Positions 14,822-21,644 of a DNA stretch of 23,847 nucleotides are shown piece after piece; position 1 is the first letter of the stretch; the number at the start of each line of letters is the position of its first letter. Source of the stretch: CAYNFT01 sp964396535 (lineage in GTDB: Bacteria > Chloroflexota > Dehalococcoidia > Dehalococcoidales > UBA2162); assembly GCA_964396535.1 (NCBI GenBank), contig CAYNFT010000027.1:1-23847 (forward strand). Direction: 5' to 3'. Position numbers and translations under genes: made by a program. The notes below the pieces were generated by a model. It made no database searches. It had not been told where the DNA came from and saw only the letters and a program-made list of their open reading frames with translations.

Positions 14822-15234
14822 TCAAAGATTTCATTCTCAGTGAAGAAAAGCTTTATTTCCTTTTGGGCAGTCTCTATTGAATCAGACCCGTGGACTGCAT
14901 TCTGCTGAATATCCAGGCCAAAATCTTTCCTGATAGTTCCCGGTTCAGCCTTGGCGGGGTCAGTTGCCCCCATTATTTTTCTAATTCTCTCCACAGCCCC
15001 CTCTGCCTTAAAGACAGCAGCAATTATGGGAGTGGAGGTAATATAGTTTATTAAATCTTCAAAGAAGGGTTTATCAGTGTGAATAGCGTAGTGCCGTTCG
15101 GCTAAGGCTTTATCCATGTGAAGCATCCTGAGGGCTATCATATTGAGCCCCTGCTCCTGCAAACGGCTGATAATAGTGCCGGCTAACCCCCTCTGCATGG
15201 CATCGGGTTTAATAAGAACTAAAGACCTTTCCAT
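14815..15234 (-). CDS. ndk: Nucleoside diphosphate kinase
   Basis: The protein has 139 residues. It transfers the gamma phosphate between nucleoside triphosphates and diphosphates through a phosphohistidine, keeping NTP and dNTP pools balanced. Family motifs include the nucleotide-binding LVLIKPDAMQRG (residues 5-16), GATDPAKAEPGTIRKDFG (89-106), and the active-site NAVHGSDS with H115. The segment STPIIAAVF replaces the more usual SGPVVAMVL form. The ATG follows an AAGGAG site. It is the last gene of thiL-tsaE-tsaB-ndk, 73 bases after tsaB, and its 3' end overlaps the end of rsfS on the opposite strand. Confidence 0.97.
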   Translation of the reverse strand: MERSLVLIKPDAMQRGLAGTIISRLQEQGLNMIALRMLHMDKALAERHYAIHTDKPFFEDLINYITSTPIIAAVFKAEGAVERIRKIMGATDPAKAEPGTIRKDFGLDIQQNAVHGSDSIETAQKEIKLFFTENEIFDY

Positions 15235-15307
15235 ATCTAAACTCCTTTTAAAAATTAGCTACCTCTCTACGGCCTCGAAATCCGGGTTTCTTCACTTTCA
15301 CGTTGGA

Positions 15308-15994
15308 TTATTTCTTGCCAGGCTTCGGTTTGGTAATAGATGGTCCCCGGAAGTACAGCGGCTGTAGAGTGGTCGGGTTATCATAATTACCAGCCTTGAA
15401 TCGTTTAAGCCCCAGTTCAGCTAAGAAACCGGCTCGCCGCAACCCGGCGGCTGGAGGTATGATTAGTGCCTTCTGTTTCAGCCGTTTCTTTAGCTCGGAG
15501 GCGATGGACGGCACAAATTCACCACAGAATACGGTCATGGTAGCTATCTGGGAGCATAGAACGTCAACAGTGGTTAGGTTCTCGGCGGTAAGTTGGCGCC
15601 ACTTTCCACCTTTCTTCTGGTACATTGCCACGGCGATCTCTTCTCTACCGGCGTTAAATATCGGGCATACAGGCAAACCTATCTCAGCGTGCTGATAGGC
15701 TTCTACTTCCAGGGTGCTGATGCCAATTATCGGTATGCCCAGGCTAAAGGCCAGCCCCTTGGCAGTGCTGAGTCCGACTCGCAGTCCATTATAACTTCCC
15801 GGCCCCCTGGCTACGATAATGCAGTCAGCCGCTTGAAGGCTTAAATCAGTCTGATTTAGCAGGTGGGATAAATGGGGTAGTAGCTGGACAGTATGATTCT
15901 GTCCGCAGCGCCAGGTTAATTCAGCCAGCACTTCGCTGTCCTGTACCAGAGCCAGGCTGGCGGTATCGGTTGAAGTATCTATAGCTATTTGCAT
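15308..15994 (-). CDS. tsaB: tRNA threonylcarbamoyladenosine biosynthesis protein TsaB
   Basis: The protein has 228 residues, typical for TsaB, the ASKHA-fold partner that binds TsaD and TsaE in making the t6A modification at position 37 of tRNAs reading ANN codons. The start AIDTSTDTASLALV is the phosphate-1 loop of the fold, and ARGPGSYNGLRVGLSTAKGLA near residues 62-82 is the strongest TsaB hallmark. The middle NAGREEIAVAMY segment is also typical. The zinc-binding histidines of TsaD are absent, as expected. It lies ten bases downstream of tsaE in the same operon. tsaD and tsaC are not in the window. Confidence 0.94.
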   Translation of the reverse strand: MQIAIDTSTDTASLALVQDSEVLAELTWRCGQNHTVQLLPHLSHLLNQTDLSLQAADCIIVARGPGSYNGLRVGLSTAKGLAFSLGIPIIGISTLEVEAYQHAEIGLPVCPIFNAGREEIAVAMYQKKGGKWRQLTAENLTTVDVLCSQIATMTVFCGEFVPSIASELKKRLKQKALIIPPAAGLRRAGFLAELGLKRFKAGNYDNPTTLQPLYFRGPSITKPKPGKK

Positions 15995-16004
15995 TTTCAG
16001 ACTC

Positions 16005-16481
16005 TCATGATTTGGGGGGTAGTTTCCTTAATTGCTTTACCAATTCCAGGTACCGCTGGCCGCTGGGTTCTATCTGAAAGCTACGACCGGTATCAGAAAG
16101 ATAACCAATCCTAATCAACAGGTGCGTTTTAGGAAGGATACTCAGTGCCTTCTCTGCCCATTCTACGACACAAACACCCCTGCCATATAGATAGTCATCC
16201 AGGCCCAATTCCATGCTTTCTTCTATACGGTCGAGCCGATAGAGGTCTATGTGATATAGAGGCAACCTCCCGTAGAGTTCTCTCGTGATAACAAAGGAGG
16301 GGCTCATCGTATATTCCTCAATACCCAGACCCCAGGCAATGCCCTGAGTTAGGCAGGTCTTTCCTGCCCCCAGCTCTCCCACGAGAAGCAAAACGTCACC
16401 GGGCAGGGCTAATTCGCCAATACGCATGCCAAGTTTTTGAGTCTGCTCCGGGCTCTGGGTGACTAATTCAAGGCTACCCAC
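16005..16481 (-). CDS. tsaE: tRNA threonylcarbamoyladenosine biosynthesis ATPase TsaE
   Basis: The protein has 158 residues from the chosen start. TsaE is a small P-loop ATPase that resets the TsaB-TsaD complex during t6A synthesis. Walker A is GELGAGKT at residues 35-42, followed by LTQGIAWGLG, the SPSFVITREL loop, LYHIDLYRLD near 81-90, and VVEWAEKA close to the C-terminus, all standard. The frame could open at a GTG at 16514, inside thiL, but that adds 11 atypical residues and lacks a good ribosome site. The GTG at 16481, two bases after the thiL stop, gives the family N-terminus and has GGGAG about 12 bases upstream. Translational coupling to thiL is likely. Confidence 0.92.
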   Translation of the reverse strand: MGSLELVTQSPEQTQKLGMRIGELALPGDVLLLVGELGAGKTCLTQGIAWGLGIEEYTMSPSFVITRELYGRLPLYHIDLYRLDRIEESMELGLDDYLYGRGVCVVEWAEKALSILPKTHLLIRIGYLSDTGRSFQIEPSGQRYLELVKQLRKLPPKS

Positions 16482-16483
16482 AA

Positions 16484-17503
16484 TTAGCTTTGTCTCCCGG
16501 TAAAATGTTCCCACCCTGTCTTAGGCAGGTCAACAGGATTTCCTTTTCCGTCGATTAGAGTTATCTCGCCTGCTTTATCAGCCATAACTTCACCGATTAC
16601 TGTTATCGGGCAGGAGACTATTTCTTTCACCCTATCGATAACCCCGGCGCTGGCAGTAAACAATAGTTCGTAGTCTTCCCCCCCAGCCAGTGCCAGCTCG
16701 AGTGCCCTATCACCGAAATTAGCCTCTACTGCCGGATGAACAGGCACGCGGTCAATTTCTATTCGGGCGCCTACCTTGCTCATCTGGCATATATGACGCA
16801 GGTCTGAAATCAGCCCGTCACTAATATCTATAGCTGCTCTCACTCCGTGTTCTACCAGTATCTGCCCCTCAGCCACCCGTGGATAGGGCTTCAGGAAAGC
16901 CTTTTTCAAACTTGCGGTAGATTCAGGGTCGAGGGTAAGGTTTTTATTAAGCATCTCTAATCCGGCAGCCGATGCCCCCAGGCAGCCGCTGACAGCCACT
17001 TTCTCGCCGGGTTTGGCTGCCGAACGGGTGAGAACAGGCTTATCCTGCCTTCTGGTGCTGCCCAGGATAGTAATATTGATAACAAGAAGTGGAGCGCTGC
17101 TCATATCACCACCAGCGATAGTCACTTGAAACTGTCGGGCAAGTTCAATCATTCCCCTGTAGAGAGCAGCAACATCATCTACCTCGGTATGGTCGGGTAG
17201 GGCTAATGACACCAGTGCGTATCGGGGTAAGCCGCCCATAGCCGCAATGTCACTCAGGTTAGCTACCATCGCCCTCCACCCCAGTTCCTCCCAGGAAGTA
17301 ATATCCAGGGAAAAGTGAACATCCTGAATTAAGGAATCAACGGTAGCCAGTTGGATTGAGGTATCCCCGTACCAGGCGGCGGCATCATCGCCAATACCGA
17401 GAATAAGCTGCTGCCACGCTGCTGCCTCTTTGTCCTGAGCAGCATGAACCATCCTGGCTAAGAGCTCAATCAGCCCGAATTCCCCCAGCTCTGAAACCTT
17501 CAT
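16484..17503 (-). CDS. thiL: Thiamine-monophosphate kinase
   Basis: The protein has 339 residues, close to the family norm. ThiL phosphorylates thiamine monophosphate to the active coenzyme thiamine diphosphate. Motifs in order are ELGEFGLIELL at the N-terminus, GIGDDAA (36-42), the metal-binding VDSLIQDVHF (55-64), NLSDIAAMGG (82-91), AGGDMSSAP, and AIDISDGLISDL in the C-terminal half, with LAGGEDYELL near the end. The ATG at 17503 has no recognisable ribosome site; instead an extended -10, TGCTATAAT, ends nine bases upstream, so the message is probably leaderless or nearly so. It heads the minus-strand operon with tsaE, tsaB and ndk. Confidence 0.96.
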   Translation of the reverse strand: MKVSELGEFGLIELLARMVHAAQDKEAAAWQQLILGIGDDAAAWYGDTSIQLATVDSLIQDVHFSLDITSWEELGWRAMVANLSDIAAMGGLPRYALVSLALPDHTEVDDVAALYRGMIELARQFQVTIAGGDMSSAPLLVINITILGSTRRQDKPVLTRSAAKPGEKVAVSGCLGASAAGLEMLNKNLTLDPESTASLKKAFLKPYPRVAEGQILVEHGVRAAIDISDGLISDLRHICQMSKVGARIEIDRVPVHPAVEANFGDRALELALAGGEDYELLFTASAGVIDRVKEIVSCPITVIGEVMADKAGEITLIDGKGNPVDLPKTGWEHFTGRQS

Positions 17504-17512
17504 ATCGTGAGA

Positions 17513-17521
17513 ATTATAGCA
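17513..17521 (-). promoter_or_regulatory. Extended -10 promoter for thiL, placed for a leaderless mRNA
   Basis: The minus strand reads TGC-TATAAT, with no good -35. Only nine bases separate the hexamer from the thiL ATG, so transcription would begin within a few bases of the start codon. No ribosome site lies in the gap. Confidence 0.55.
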
Positions 17522-17560
17522 CGAAGTCAGGACAGGGGTCTAAATAAAGTTTGTTTATCA

Positions 17561-17727
17561 ACCTCACCCTCTTTTACTTATAAAACCCCATCCCCCTTTA
17601 TCCCCCTTCCCCTTAACAAGGGGAAGGGGGAAGAATTGTTTGAGAGGGGCGAAGCCCCTCTCAAACGCCCTGTTTACATAGAATTTTTTCCCTCTTTAGT
17701 AAGACACTGAAAAAGGGTGGGGGATTT
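17561..17727 (+). repeat. Dispersed hairpin element, copy 4
   Basis: This copy of about 167 bases begins ACCTCACCCT and ends in a GGGTGGGGGATTT block. It carries a 14-bp perfect stem with CCCCCTTCCCCTT (17602-17614), loop AAC, and its complement to 17630, then a 12-bp stem TTTGAGAGGGGC-GAA-GCCCCTCTCAAA (17639-17665). The CCGAAGGGGC module of copies 2 and 3 is missing. It fills the 284-base divergent spacer between thiL and the unknown membrane protein. Confidence 0.75.
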
Positions 17728-17753
17728 AAAATCTCGGGTCTGAATAGAGCCTT

Positions 17754-17781
17754 TTGAGAAACTCCCCGAAAGTGCTAGAAT
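17754..17781 (+). promoter_or_regulatory. Promoter for the two-TM protein gene, placed for a leaderless mRNA
   Basis: TTGAGA (17754-17759) and TAGAAT (17776-17781) are 16 bases apart, with TGC before the -10. Six bases separate the -10 from the ATG at 17788, so the transcript would start at or next to the A of the start codon. There is no ribosome site. Confidence 0.5.
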
Positions 17782-17787
17782 TAAGGC

Positions 17788-18273
17788 ATGAAAACGGTTT
17801 GGAAAATACTTAAAAGGTCTGGGATAGTGATTGGTCCGATTGTATTTTGCGCTTCTGTGGCTTTGGCTGCACGAGACATCGTAGAATTGGGTCTTTCATG
17901 GTACTGGTGGGCAGCAATTGGTGGTGGGATATTCTTTGCTTCTGGCTTCGCTATTATATATGGACAACATAAGGATATTAGCAGACTCCAAGTACAACTG
18001 GCTACTGAGTCTATTAACTGGATTAATGCGTATGAAAGAGAACATGGTGAACTGCCTCAAGTACCTGAATATTTAGAGGATGTTGTTGTAGGCTATTTCC
18101 CCGGAATGATAATATCAAAAGATATTCACTTACTTTCTCCCAGCCTTCAGTATTGGGGAAGACTTCTTCCAAGTCAAAAAGACAAGTTGTTAGAGCTAGT
18201 TGAGTGGCTAGGGTACGATTCACGAGATTATATAGCAAAGATGCAAATGAGCGCACCTCCTCGGACTTATTAA
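17788..18273 (+). CDS. Two-transmembrane-segment protein of unknown function
   Basis: I do not recognise this 161-residue protein. Two hydrophobic segments are visible, at about residues 12-29 (IVIGPIVFCASVALAA) and 35-57 (the WYWWAAIGGGIFFASGFAII region). They form a hairpin that would leave a soluble domain of about 100 residues, probably in the cytoplasm by the positive-inside rule. That domain is rich in charged and aromatic residues, with no motif I can name. Codon choice looks more AT-rich than in thiL or argJ. The reading frame starts directly after a promoter-like -10, so translation would be leaderless. It may be a lineage-specific or acquired gene; its position between thiL and argJ says little about its job. 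Confidence 0.65.
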   Translation: MKTVWKILKRSGIVIGPIVFCASVALAARDIVELGLSWYWWAAIGGGIFFASGFAIIYGQHKDISRLQVQLATESINWINAYEREHGELPQVPEYLEDVVVGYFPGMIISKDIHLLSPSLQYWGRLLPSQKDKLLELVEWLGYDSRDYIAKMQMSAPPRTY

Positions 18274-18305
18274 TACTGAGTTTATCCCACAACAGCATAT
18301 CCACG

Positions 18306-18334
18306 TTGCCTAGCTATATCCAGTGTGCTATAGT
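18306..18334 (+). promoter_or_regulatory. Promoter for the arginine cluster, placed for a near-leaderless argJ
   Basis: TTGCCT (18306-18311) and TATAGT (18329-18334) are 17 bases apart, with TGC before the -10. The argJ ATG at 18344 is nine bases beyond the -10, so the leader would be about two or three bases. No ribosome site is present. Confidence 0.55.
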
Positions 18335-18343
18335 TTGACTGTT

Positions 18344-19561
18344 ATGGAAACTGGAAAAATTGATTTTATTCCCGGGGGAACTATTACTTCCCCGGAAGGA
18401 TTTTACGCCGGCGCTACCTATGCCGGGATAAAGAAAGCCGAAGATAGCCTGGACCTTGGCATTCTCTTTTCTGAAGCGCCCTGCGTGACTGCCGGACTAT
18501 TTACTAATAGTAAGATTAAGTCGGCACCGGTAACATTGTGTCAGGAGAAATTACGGGAAGGCAGAGCACTGGCAGTAGTGGTAAACAGCGGCTGCGCTAA
18601 TGCCTACACCGGCGAGCAGGGCCTGGCGGATGCCGCCGGGATGGCAACTATGACAGCCGAGGGTATCGGGGCGTCGCCTGAGGATGTTCTCGTGGCCAGC
18701 ACCGGAGTTACCGGTCATCTATTGCCGATGGAGTTGATAAAAGACGGCCTCAGCCAGATTATCCTTTCCAGCGAAGGCGGTCATGAGCTGGCCAGGGCTA
18801 TAATGACCACTGATACCGTGCCTAAAGAAGCTGCGGTGGCTGTCAAAAGTGGCGGCGGCGAGTACACTATTGGTGGGATAGCCAAGGGGTCGGGGATGAT
18901 TCACCCCGACCTGGCGACCATGTTCTGTTTCTTAACTACCGATGCCGCGGTAGAATTAGATTTTCTAAGGTCGGCGTTACAAAAGGCGGCGTATATCTCC
19001 TTTAACATGATTTCGGTTGACGGAGATACCAGCCCCAGCGATACGGTGCTGCTCATGGCTAATGGCCGGGCGGGGAATGAACCCATTAAAGTGGGGAGCC
19101 AGGGGGCGGAAACCTTCCAGCAAGCCCTTGAGCAGGTTTGTATCTACCTGGCTAAAGCTCTGGCTCGTGACGGCGAAGGGGCTACCAAGCTTATTGAGGT
19201 TACTGTTGATGGCGCAGGGAGTGTCGCTGAGGCTAAATTGGCTGCCAAAGCAATAATAAGCTCAACCCTGATAAAGACGGCAGTGCACGGTGGTGACCCT
19301 AACTGGGGGCGGATTATTATGGCGCTGGGGCATAGTGGGGTAGAGGTTGTACTGGCAAAGATTGACCTCTCCATTGGTGATGTTGCTGTGTTAAAGGGCG
19401 GCAGAGCCTTGCCCTTTAGTGAGGAGAGCGTAGTTAGAGTATTGGAGCAGAACGAGGTGCCGATAAGCGTGCACCTTAATCTGGGCAAAGCTTCGGCTAC
19501 TGCCTGGGGCTGCGACCTTTCTGAAGAATATGTAACCATTAACAGTCAGTATATGACCTGA
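18344..19561 (+). CDS. argJ: Glutamate N-acetyltransferase / ornithine acetyltransferase ArgJ
   Basis: The protein has 405 residues from the chosen ATG. ArgJ moves the acetyl group from N-acetylornithine to glutamate, making the arginine pathway cyclic; some versions also use acetyl-CoA. It cuts itself into two chains at a conserved threonine: KGSGMIHPDLATM is present, with the break expected before T192. Other family blocks are VVVNSGCANAYTG, VASTGVTG, MTTDTVPKEA, NMISVDGDTSPSDT and GGDPNWGRIIMALG. A GTG at 18323 could extend the frame by seven residues, but it overlaps the promoter and adds no conserved sequence. It heads argJ-ilvC-argB-argD-argG. Confidence 0.95.
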   Translation: METGKIDFIPGGTITSPEGFYAGATYAGIKKAEDSLDLGILFSEAPCVTAGLFTNSKIKSAPVTLCQEKLREGRALAVVVNSGCANAYTGEQGLADAAGMATMTAEGIGASPEDVLVASTGVTGHLLPMELIKDGLSQIILSSEGGHELARAIMTTDTVPKEAAVAVKSGGGEYTIGGIAKGSGMIHPDLATMFCFLTTDAAVELDFLRSALQKAAYISFNMISVDGDTSPSDTVLLMANGRAGNEPIKVGSQGAETFQQALEQVCIYLAKALARDGEGATKLIEVTVDGAGSVAEAKLAAKAIISSTLIKTAVHGGDPNWGRIIMALGHSGVEVVLAKIDLSIGDVAVLKGGRALPFSEESVVRVLEQNEVPISVHLNLGKASATAWGCDLSEEYVTINSQYMT

Positions 19562-19628
19562 TTTTTAAATTTTTATTAGTTAGATTTCGAAGAAATGTAT
19601 TAAGTTAGAAGTAAGGAGGGAATGTATT

Positions 19629-20729
19629 ATGGCAGTTATCGATTTTGGGGGGACGAAGGAAGAAGTTATCATGCGGGAAGAGTTTCCAATGGAGAAAGCC
19701 CGCGAGGTTCTTAAGGATGAGACGATTGCCGTCATTGGGTACGGCGTACAGGGACCCGGGCAATCATTAAACCTTAAAGATAATGGTTTCAAGGTAATCA
19801 TTGGGCAGTCAAAGCAGTTTCCGGAAGATTGGGATCGCGCGGTGGGCGATGGGTGGCAGCCTGGAAAAGACCTGTTCGAGATAGAGGAAGCCGCTCAGCG
19901 CGGAACGATTATTGAGTTTCTTGTTGCCGACGCGGCTCACAGAGCAGTCTGGCCATTAATCAAGAGGAACCTGAGTCCGGGCGACGCCTTGTACTTCTCA
20001 CACGGGTTCTCGATTGTCTACAAGGACCAGACAGAGGTAATCCCACCGGACGATATCGATGTGATTATGGTCGCCCCCAAGGGGTCTGGGACATCTCTTC
20101 GCCGTAATTTCCTCTCGGGCGAAGGGATTAACGCCAGTTTCGCCGTTTATAATGATGCCACTGGTCGGGCGAAGGAGCGGTGTATAGCCCTGGGGATAGG
20201 CATAGGGTCTGGCTATCTTTTCCCCACGACGTTCGAAAAGGAAGTCCATAGTGACCTCGTCGGAGAACGTGGCGTGCTGATGGGAGCACTGGCGGGCATT
20301 ATGGAAGCGCAGTATGACATTCTTAGAAAGCATGACCACAGCCCAAGTGAGGCCTTTAATGAGACGGTGGAGGAGTTGACTGAAAGTCTGATACGGCTTG
20401 TGGGGGAGAACGGAATGGACTGGATGTACGCCAATTGCTCGGCGACCGCTCAGAGAGGTGCCCTCGATTGGAAGCCAAGGTTCAAGGATGCGGTAATGCC
20501 CGTCTTCGAGGAGCTCTATGATAGGGTTGCCTCCGGAGAAGAAACTCGACGTGTAATCTCCACTGGCAGTAAGCCGGACTACAAGACGCAGCTGGGTAAG
20601 GAACTGGAAGTTATGGCTAACTCCGAAATGTGGCAGGCTGGCAAAGCAACCCGCTCTTTGCGCCCAAAGGAAAAGACAAAAGGTAGCCCGGAGTCCGCGG
20701 CAGGAACGGCGGGAAGAAAATCGAATTAA
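19629..20729 (+). CDS. ilvC: Ketol-acid reductoisomerase, Bacteroidetes/yeast Ilv5-like branch
   Basis: The protein has 366 residues. It isomerises and reduces acetolactate or acetohydroxybutyrate with NADPH and magnesium, the second common step toward valine, leucine and isoleucine. The Rossmann loop is GYGVQG (37-42); catalytic SHGF contains H125; metal ligands are expected at D209 and E213 in SDLVGER and in NETVEEL (244-250). Several segments, such as REEFPMEKA, VAPKGSGTSLR, NGMDWMYANCSATAQRGALD and SEMWQAG, resemble recalled Bacteroidetes and yeast Ilv5 proteins more than the common short bacterial IlvC. The last 20 residues form a charged tail beyond the conserved LRP end. The ATG has AAGGAGG nine bases upstream. 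Its place inside an arginine cluster is unusual. Confidence 0.93.
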   Translation: MAVIDFGGTKEEVIMREEFPMEKAREVLKDETIAVIGYGVQGPGQSLNLKDNGFKVIIGQSKQFPEDWDRAVGDGWQPGKDLFEIEEAAQRGTIIEFLVADAAHRAVWPLIKRNLSPGDALYFSHGFSIVYKDQTEVIPPDDIDVIMVAPKGSGTSLRRNFLSGEGINASFAVYNDATGRAKERCIALGIGIGSGYLFPTTFEKEVHSDLVGERGVLMGALAGIMEAQYDILRKHDHSPSEAFNETVEELTESLIRLVGENGMDWMYANCSATAQRGALDWKPRFKDAVMPVFEELYDRVASGEETRRVISTGSKPDYKTQLGKELEVMANSEMWQAGKATRSLRPKEKTKGSPESAAGTAGRKSN

Positions 20730-20810
20730 ATGGTTGCGGATGTATTAAGGCAAAGGTGAAATCTAACAAGAATGTGAAGCTGCTTATGCTTGCTCTTATA
20801 GGGAATAGAA

Positions 20811-21602
20811 TTGGATAAAATTATTGTGATAAAGATTGGCGGGGCTACACTGGGCAGTCATGACACCGCTATTGAGGACATAGTTGCACTGCAAAGGCAG
20901 GGCAAATCGGTGGTGGTGGTGCATGGTGGTGGGAAACTGATAACCGAGTGGCTGGAGAAACAGGGAATATCCAGTAGATTTATCCAGGGTGAGCGGGTAA
21001 CTGATGAGGCGACGCTTGAGGTAGCGACTTCTGTGCTGGCCGGGCTGGTCAATAAGGAGATTGTGGCTGCTATCAACGGTCTGGGTGGCAGGGCGGTGGG
21101 CATTAGCGGTGTCGATGGAGCCCTCATTGAGGGGGAAATCAGGGAAAAAGAAAAGGGTTATGTTGGTGTGGTAGTCAAGGTAAACACCGCTATCCTGGAG
21201 GCTTTGTTAGAATCAGGTTTTGTTCCGGTGATTGCTCCGATAGGTCTTAATTCCTTTGATATGAAGGCCGATGAACCGCCAACCCTAAATTACAATGCCG
21301 ATGTGGTAGCTGGCGAAATTGCTGCTACCGGAGCTGAAAGGCTTATCTTTCTAACGGATGTAGCCGGCGTCAGCGACCGGTCAGGCAAGCTGTTGCCCCG
21401 GCTGTTGCCCGATGAAGCTGAAGCTCTGGTGGCTTCAGGGGTGGCTTCGGGGGGAATGGTTCCCAAGATTAACGCTTGCCTCAGAGCTTTATCTAATACC
21501 TCGACAACCTGTATTATAGATGGCAGACAGCCCCATGCCCTGCTCAAAGAGATTGAAGGAAAGGGTAGCGGGACGACTATAGGAGCTGCTAGCCAAAAGT
21601 AA
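20811..21602 (+). CDS. argB: Acetylglutamate kinase
   Basis: The protein has 263 residues. ArgB phosphorylates N-acetylglutamate in the second arginine step. The amino-acid-kinase fold shows KIGGATLG (8-15), VVVHGGGKLITEWL (36-49), the substrate-binding ERVTDEATLEV (61-71), LNYNADVVAGEIA, LIFLTDVAGV and GGMVPKINAC, with its conserved lysine. It is short, like the arginine-insensitive E. coli enzyme, and lacks the N-terminal helix that many arginine-inhibited forms (about 290 residues) carry, so feedback control by arginine at this step is less likely. The start is a TTG with AGGGAA just upstream. It follows ilvC after 81 bases. Confidence 0.95.
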   Translation: MDKIIVIKIGGATLGSHDTAIEDIVALQRQGKSVVVVHGGGKLITEWLEKQGISSRFIQGERVTDEATLEVATSVLAGLVNKEIVAAINGLGGRAVGISGVDGALIEGEIREKEKGYVGVVVKVNTAILEALLESGFVPVIAPIGLNSFDMKADEPPTLNYNADVVAGEIAATGAERLIFLTDVAGVSDRSGKLLPRLLPDEAEALVASGVASGGMVPKINACLRALSNTSTTCIIDGRQPHALLKEIEGKGSGTTIGAASQK

Positions 21603-21644
21603 AGGTGTTGGATAGATAAAAACTTCAGAGATAGGAGAACGAAA

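Noticed and set aside
16482..16514. GTG at 16514 as the tsaE start
   Set aside because: It would place the start inside thiL without a ribosome site and add residues not seen in the family.
17507..17710. 67-codon open frame in the thiL/two-TM gene spacer
   Set aside because: It is translated hairpin repeat sequence with no ribosome site; the low-complexity peptide is an artefact.
18323..18343. GTG start extending argJ by seven residues
   Set aside because: It overlaps the predicted -10 box and adds no conserved sequence.
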